Shown here: one piece after another, positions 58,549 to 64,000 of the stretch
Position numbering within the stretch: position 1 is the first letter of the stretch
How the letters are laid out: each line of letters opens with the position of its first letter
DNA from: Prorocentrum cordatum
Taxonomy: Eukaryota > Sar > Dinophyceae > Prorocentrales > Prorocentraceae
Reading direction: 5' to 3'
Assembly: GCA_963575745.1 (NCBI GenBank)
Contig: CAUYUJ010011447.1
Span: forward strand, 959,501-1,023,500
DNA: 64,000 nucleotides
Position numbers and translations under genes: made by a program
The notes under the pieces: generated by a model
The model's input: only the letters and a program-made list of their open reading frames with translations
The model's database searches: none
Told to the model about the DNA's origin: nothing

Positions 58549-58632
58549 TCACAGCTCGATGTCGTCCAGCCCCCCGGCCGCGAAGTCGACAGTCCCAGAA
58601 GGGTGGCCGGGTCGGTCGTCCTCCTCGAGGAA
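58549..58632 (-). CDS. Possible terminal exon with acidic end, minus strand
   Basis: After a strong pyrimidine tract (CTCTTTCTCTCCCTCTTCC) and GAG the minus strand reads EDDRPGHPSGTVDFAAGGLD then DIEL and TGA (58551-58549). Acceptor and stop are good; no upstream exon was identified with confidence. Confidence 0.35.
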   Translation of the reverse strand, partial: FLEEDDRPGHPSGTVDFAAGGLDDIEL

Positions 58633-58859
58633 GAGGGAGAGAAAGAGAAGGTCTGTCCCTCGCCATCCTCCCAATTCCAGCGTGCAGCGCCACTTGACGC
58701 CCGCACGGGCAACTCTACACCACCGTGCGCTACGTGCTTGCCTCGTTCTTGTTGCCGCGTCGTTGCCTGCTGTTGCATGTTCGACTGCAGTGTCTTTATG
58801 ATTTATATAACTTATGAATACAGACGCTTCGATTCCGCGGTCCAAGTCGCGACTACAGG

Positions 58860-59640
58860 ATAGGGAAGCCTGTCCCTAGACGGCTGCTGCACTGCAATCG
58901 AGCCCGCAGGAATGGGAACAGGCCCACAGGAGCCGATGCACCCTCAAGGCACCTTCAAAGCTCAGGACGTCCCCCCTTGGGCCGACAGTCGGAAACAAGC
59001 ACACCGGGGTGCCGCCTGGTCCACAGGGGATCTGCGGAGCCATGCGGCGCCGCAAACAGGGTACAGCTGCCATGAATAGGCCACATGCGGGGCATAAGCG
59101 CCACGAGTAGCTCGCAAACCGCTACAAAAGACCCGCCCCCAAGACACCAGGCCTTCGCTGATGGCCTACGTGGTGGCAGTTACGCCCTACACACATGTGG
59201 CCGCCTCTGAAAACCCTGAACCCGAAATTTGTCACGCCGCCTTCCGCTGGCTGACCCGCCGCCGTTCTACTTCCGCCACATTCCGCCGAGGGCGAGACGC
59301 GTCGAAGGCGAGGCCCTGTCTGGGACGAAGCTTGGTGGCAGTTACGCCGTATACCTGTTACGGTCACGCCCTGCTCTACGAGTGCGGGTGTGCAAATACC
59401 GATCCTGCGCCCGGGACTGGCCCGGCCACGGCCGCTTCAGGTGTGCAGCCAGCGTCCACTGGCCCGAAGTCACGAGGGTCGAGGGCGTCGAGGGCGAGGG
59501 CAACGAGGGCGGCAACGGCGAGGGTGGCGGCGGCGAGGGCGAGGGCGAGGTGTGCGGCGGCAGCGAGGGCGGCGGCTGCGAGGGCGAGGGCAGCGCAACG
59601 CGGCGCGACACGGGTCCGAAGCCGATCATTAGCAGCAGAG
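58860..59640. other. No supported gene; GGCGAGGGC tract
   Basis: The interval 59160-59350 contains a ~180-bp-spaced duplication of GGTGGCAGTTACGCC. 59470-59600 is an interrupted GAGGGC/GGCGAG minisatellite, giving Ala/Arg-rich frames. Confidence 0.45.
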
Positions 59641-59649
59641 TAAACTACG

Positions 59650-60115
59650 CAGTGCCCCGCAATTGCGGATACGGGTGAGGTGGCGGGCGCGGGGTGGGTC
59701 GCGGGGTACTTCGCGGGCGGGTCGCGGGTGGGTCGCGGAGTGGGTCGCGGGTGGGTCGCGGGCGGGTCGCAGATGGGTCGCGGGCGGGTCGCGGGCGGGT
59801 CGCGGGCCGGGTCGTGAGTGGGACGACGACAACTACAATTATTGCAAGACTGTTCGATCGGACCTGCTCGCGTGCCATTCAACACGTGTATCCAAAACCC
59901 TCGATACCCGTCCTCCTTTGCGTAAGACATACGTGGCAGCCCGCGAGAGCGCGATTCCTGCATACATTGTGAGGAAGTCCCGCGCGAAAGCGCGATCCGG
60001 CGCGAGCCGTTGTTGCTGTAGTCGGGGGGCCAACAGCTCAGTCTGAGGAACAAGACTCCCTTTATAAAAAATGCGAGCCCCAAGAGGAGCAAACACACAA
60101 GGTGCACCGATGGGA
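59650..60115 (-). repeat. Modular repeat cluster (inverted relative to 61.7-63.5 kb)
   Basis: In plus order: CAATTGCGGATACGGG flank, a (GGGTCGCGGGT)n minisatellite (59690-59820), a GTGCCATTCAACACGTG word (59876-59892), two units of the 44-bp type (59925-59995), and a block GAGCCGTTGTTGCTGTAGTC followed by TGAGGAACAAGACTCCC and AAAAAATGCGAGCCCC. Every one of these parts recurs between 61.7 and 63.5 kb, mostly on the opposite strand. Confidence 0.7.
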
Positions 60116-60274
60116 AGGATCAACAATGATTATTGCTGAGAAATGGGAACTCAACAATATACTTAAAACTGTTCGCTTTTATCAGAATAAGGGGGCTGCA
60201 CCGAACGGTCATTCACTGTCCCTGGGTGCGTGGCTGAAATGGAATTACGCGATGCGGATTATGATTGATTGTGG

Positions 60275-60360
60275 TTGTTGTTGCTGCTGCTGCTGCTGTT
60301 GTTGAACATTATTTATTCTAAAGAATAATTGTTGTTGGGCCCCCTGGTGCACGCCCCCCC
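60275..60360 (+). repeat. TTG/CTG microsatellite with TTATTCTAAAGAATAA hairpin
   Basis: TTG and CTG triplets (60270-60305) are followed by the inverted repeat TTATTCTAAAGAATAA and CCCCCTGGTGCACG. The same order occurs at 61535-61705 with ATTCTTGAAGAATAATT and CCCCCACCGGTGCAC. Confidence 0.7.
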
Positions 60361-60399
60361 TGCGCCGCCTAGGCCGCAGCTACATTTTCATCATTTTCG

Positions 60400-61140
60400 T
60401 GAGGAAGCCTCAGGTTAGTCGATGTGATCCAGATCCGGTTGTTTTGTTGTAATCCGTTTTCCCTTTGCAAAAAACACTATAACATGACATTTCTTGTTCT
60501 AATATAATCAAATTTCAAGAATCCCTTGCAACAAAAAAAAGGTAAAGTGGACATTCGCGCGCGCAAGACGAAATCCTTCCAAAAGCTTAGTGTTCGGAGC
60601 GATTTTAACATAAAAACATCAAAAAACCTATGGTTTTTCAACAAAAAAAATGTCAAAATCTCATCCCGCGCGCTCTTGCGGATTCGTAGGAAACCCAACA
60701 CTTTTTAAACATTTCTGTCAAACGGGCTTTTGCGAGCAACTTTTTCGAACTTCTGCGACAACGGTTGCGCACCTGCCAGGGCCATCATCCCTGTCAAATA
60801 ATACCATGCGGGACACATTCGTTTTTTCTTCGCGCGCGCACGCCGAAATCTCCAAAAACCATTGGGCTTCTTAAGAATTTTAGCACCGCGCATCATAAAA
60901 TCACACGAATCGCACCGTAGGTCCTCGAAAAATCTCCAAAAAACCATCGGGACAATCATCGGGACAGTCATCGGGACAACGATCGGGACAAGCACAACCA
61001 TCAGGACAACCATCGGGACAATCATCGGGACAACGATCGGGACAACCACAACCATCAGGACAACCATCGGGACAACCATCGAGACAACCATCGGGACAAC
61101 CATATCCTCTCTCTCTTGTGTATTCCCACATCCCTCAGGA
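60400..61140 (+). repeat. AT-richer island with a 12-bp CATCGGGACAAC array
   Basis: 60420-60900 is noticeably poorer in GC than the rest of the window, with A- and T-runs and no gene. 60945-61105 contains about 13 units of CATCGGGACAAC/CATCAGGACAAC (10-12 bp). Confidence 0.7.
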
Positions 61141-61234
61141 ATTTGCCCTAAAGATGTGATCAACTATCTTGTGAGTACGTATCATGTGTATCATGTGTAT
61201 CATGTACCATATGCATCATATGCAACAGATGTTC

Positions 61235-61325
61235 TGTGGAAGGCTTAACAACTTCTGTGGGTTAACAAGGCTTAACAACTTCTGTGGGTGTACGAACGTA
61301 GGCTTAACAACTTCTGTGGGTGTGT
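61235..61325 (+). repeat. Three copies of GGCTTAACAACTTCTGTGGG
   Basis: Copies start at about 61242, 61268 and 61301, with spacing 26 and 33 bp. Confidence 0.85.
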
Positions 61326-61534
61326 ACTCCACGCCAGTGTAGTAGCCACGGTCGTCCGCAGGCCACGAAGTGAAGTGTCCGAACGTCATAGGGCGGGAAG
61401 CTGGGTGTGGGTGGTGGCGAAGAGTCGTGTGGATATTTGGTAGAGCTTGCACTGCCCCCCCACAAAGTGGGGGTATTGGCTGGCGTCGCATGAAAACCCT
61501 GGCACTGGTGAGAACACTGAGCGTTCGGGTAAAG

Positions 61535-61536
61535 TG

Positions 61537-61591
<55 letters not shown>

Positions 61592-61598
61592 GTTGTTG

Positions 61599-61629
<31 letters not shown>

Positions 61630-61705
61630 GCTGTTGATGTTGCTGTTGTTGAACTCTCATTCTTGAAGAATAATTATTGTTGATCCCCCCCCACCGGTGC
61701 ACATT
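61535..61705 (+). repeat. GTT microsatellite (~40 units) with hairpin flank
   Basis: Two GTT/TTG runs (61540-61590 and 61600-61650) are followed by ATTCTTGAAGAATAATT and a C-run ending CCGGTGCAC. It is the longer sister of 60275-60360. Confidence 0.85.
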
Positions 61706-61734
61706 GTTTTTTTTCGATTGAAGTGCCACCCCCG

Positions 61735-62235
61735 GGGCTCGCACCTTGTTTTTTCTCAAGGAAAGTCTTCCTGCTCAAACTGTGCCCCTGCCCCCCGGGC
61801 TACAACAACAACGGCTCCCGCCTGAGACTTCCTCGATTTTTACTCAGGACCCCCGCTCCCGCCTTAGACTTCCGCGCAATTTACTCAGGAAAGGCGCTCC
61901 CGTCTGAGACTTCCTCGCAATGTAATCAAGACCCCCGCTCCCGCCTGAGACTTCCGTGCAATTTACGTGGGAACGTCGCTCCCGCCTGAGATTTTTTCGA
62001 ATTTTACTCAGGACCCCCGCTCCTGCCTGGCATTTCCGCGCAATTGACTTAGGACCGGCGCTCCCGCCTGAGACTTCCGTGCAATTTGCTCAGGAACGGC
62101 GTTCCCGCTTGAGACTTCCTCGCAACTTAGTCAGGGCCCCCGTTTTTGCCTGAGATTTCCTCACAATGTACTCAGGACTGCGCTCTCGCGTGCGACGTCC
62201 TCACAAATTATTTTGGAATTGCGTTTCGGCGCTCA
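61735..62235 (+). repeat. ~44-bp tandem array, about nine units
   Basis: Units read GCTCCCGCCTGAGACTTCC, then TCGCAATTTACTCAGGAC, and alternate between a CCCCC and a GGCG junction. They start near 61815, 61858, 61903 and so on to about 62200. Related inverted units lie at 59925-59995 and 63830-64000. 61735-61810 is the inverted counterpart of 59998-60085. Confidence 0.8.
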
Positions 62236-62509
62236 GGAACCACGCGCGCGCCAAGGACGCCTTCACAACGTGGTATCTTCCCTCTTCCTTCGTCCTTCCC
62301 CCTCCCCTTCCTCCCACTCTCCCTCGTTCTTCCCCTCCTCCTCTTGCAGGGCCCGCGCCAATTCCAATGGCGGGCAGAGAGATGTACGCCCCCGAAGGAT
62401 TGTCCGCCCGTTCCGGTTTGCCCGTACGTCTAAGCCCGCCGGCCCCAGCAAAGAGAAATAGTCCCCCCGAAAGGGGTGTGATCGAAGACGAAGAGGGCGG
62501 GCATCGAGG

Positions 62510-63320
62510 GTGTAGGGTATACGTGTTGAATGACACGCGGGCAAGTAAGAGCGTACAGCCTTAAATTGGTTGTTGTTGTTGTTGCTGTTGTAATTGTTGT
62601 TGTAATTGTTGTTGTAATTGTTGTTGTAATTGTTGTTGTTGTTTGTTCTTGTCGTCGTCCCGCCCGCGGCCCGCCCCGCGACCAACCCGCGACCCACTCC
62701 GCGACCCACCCGCGACCCACCCGCGACCCACCCCGCGACCCACCTGCGACGCACCCCGCGACCCACCCGCGACCCACCCGCGACCCACCCGCGACCCACC
62801 CCGCGACCCACCCGCGACCCACCCGCGACCCACCCCGCGACCCACCCCGCGACCCACTCGCGACCCACCCGCGACCCACCCGCGACCCACCCGCGACCCA
62901 CCCCGCCACCCACATAAAATGTTCGGCGCCTGCGGCGGGTTTCTTTCGCATTCGTTTCACGTGGAGAACCTGCGACCCACCCACGACCCAAAGCATGCCC
63001 GCGACCCACCCGCGACCCACCGCGACCCACCCGCGACCCAACCGGCGACCCACCCAAAATTTGCGGCGCCTGCGGCGGGCTTCTTTCACAGTCGTTCGAG
63101 GTGGAGAACCTGCGACCCACCCGCGACCCCACCCGCGAATCAAACCTGCGACCCACCCGCGACCCAAACCCCGACCCAAACCGCGACTGTTTTTGAATTC
63201 CTTCCAGGTGGAGGTGGAGAGCCCGCGACCCACCCGCGACCCGAACTACGTTCACTGAACAAGCCAAAAATTCGGCGCCTGCGGCGGGTTGTTTTGCATT
63301 CGTTCCGGGTGGCCCACCAG
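62510..63320 (+). repeat. CGCGACCCACC minisatellite cluster with 60-bp spacers
   Basis: In plus order: the inverted GTGTTGAATGACACGCG word (62523-62540), TTG/TAATTG repeats (62566-62650), then about 45 units of the CGCGACCCACC type to 63245. These are interrupted three times by GGCGCCTGCGGCGGGTTTCT, running on to TTCGTT and GTGGAGAACC (about 62930, 63060 and 63270). Frames through it are Arg-Asp-Pro-Ala-Thr-His repeats. Confidence 0.85.
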
Positions 63321-63359
63321 CGATCCCCCCCGAGCTGAACTTGTCAGAGCCTGCAAATC

Positions 63360-63640
63360 ACGAGGAAGAGGAGGAGGAGGAGGAGGAAGAGGAGGAAGGC
63401 GCCATCGACAGGGAAGGTAAGGGCCACGAGGTCCGCCGGCTCGACGCCCGCGTCGCCCGCGCCCGCCCCCTCACTCTTATCCGCAATTGCGGGGTGCTAC
63501 GTATACCTGCTCGCGTGCCATTCAACACGTGTGTCTCAAACCATAGATGCCTTCCCTCTGCGTCATCGATCGTGCCCCCTTGGGGGTAATCTTCCTTTTA
63601 CCTGTCACGTGTAACTGGTGCACCCCCTAAAAGAAAGGAA
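63360..63640 (+). repeat. GGA tract and second copy of the CAATTGCGGGGTGC/CATTCAACACGTG flanks
   Basis: 63360-63400 is GGA/AGA-rich. 63475-63530 carries TTATCCGCAATTGCGGGGTG and GCGTGCCATTCAACACGTG next to each other, the two words that flank the minisatellite at 59650-59890. No gene is seen from here to 63830. Confidence 0.7.
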
Positions 63641-63829
63641 GAGAGGACGGATGGAAGGGGAAGGGAGAAAGATGGAGCACGAGAGAGACTTGCAGGAGGA
63701 GGGCCAGGAGCAGAAAACACGTGGCAGAACCAGACGGGCTGATCGGGAGACGGGCTGATCATGCGGGTAGACCCTAACGGGCGGGTCGGAAGGCGGGTCC
63801 AGGCGTCCAGGTCAAGCAGGCGGGTTGCT

Positions 63830-64000
63830 GTTGCGCGAGTCCTGCATGAATTGCGAGGTGGTCTCGAGCGATAGCGCGATTCAGCCAGAGCGAGACCGCA
63901 AATCCTGAGTGTCGAGGGCGCGGCGTCTGAATAAATTGCAAGAAAATGCCACGCGAGAACGAGATTCGCGTATACACTGTGGGGAAGTATCCGGCGCGAG
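63830..64000 (-). repeat. Inverted units of the 44-bp array, cut by the window end
   Basis: Read on the minus strand the units carry CGCGGCATTTTCTTGCAATT and related words with the same ~44-bp rhythm as 61815-62235 (sense GACTTCC..GCAATTTACTCAGGA). The array continues past the window. Confidence 0.6.

Noticed and set aside
59690-63250. Direct repeats as a CRISPR array
   Set aside because: The units are contiguous 10-11 bp minisatellite repeats without unique spacers, in a eukaryotic genome.

Overview
The window is nuclear DNA of a dinoflagellate. The decisive evidence is the 22-nt dinoflagellate spliced leader (DinoSL). It occurs twice as a perfect reverse complement (27814-27835 and 43820-43841) and once in degraded form (57226-57247), each time at the 5' end of a minus-strand LINE-type retrotransposon. 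Introns with GC, GA and GT donors, head-to-tail genes, GC-rich microsatellite-laden introns and large numbers of dispersed repeats agree with this. The species cannot be fixed from sequence alone; a Prorocentrum-like or Symbiodiniaceae-like genome fits.

Layout. 1-0.65 kb: a dispersed repeat. 0.78-15.5 kb: three spliced genes on the minus strand, read right to left: gene 1 (15479-12232, 5' end not found), gene 2 (11442-7180) and gene 3 (7127-784). Genes 2 and 3 are 52 bp apart, with a probable trans-splice acceptor between them. Exons were assembled by hand from reading frame, phase and splice sites; most phases close exactly. 16.1-17.4 kb: a plus-strand reading frame with a tryptophan-rich basic C-terminus, followed by a diverged ~300-bp tandem array. 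19-22.3 kb: dispersed repeats and a pentanucleotide satellite. 22.4-27.8 kb: LINE 1, decayed. 28-37.9 kb: microsatellites, repeats and isolated exon-like segments on the minus strand. 38.1-43.8 kb: LINE 2, nearly intact. 44.4-49.4 kb: tandem arrays, including about 24 copies of a ~90-bp unit. 49.5-57.2 kb: LINE 3, with an RNase H-like domain, decayed. 57.3-64 kb: low-complexity DNA and a patchwork of small modular repeats that recur in inverted copies.

How it fits together. Genes 1-3 look like a unidirectional block of trans-spliced genes. I recognise no named enzyme in them. Gene 3 resembles, from memory, an unnamed multicopy dinoflagellate protein family. The three LINEs point the same way, and each 5' end is a spliced leader joined to a TCC-rich tract, so they were copied from mature trans-spliced mRNA. 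Most mapped introns begin and end at a repeated 4-7 bp word starting AGG, as introner insertion would leave. Many remaining long open frames are translated trinucleotide or minisatellite repeats and were not called as genes.
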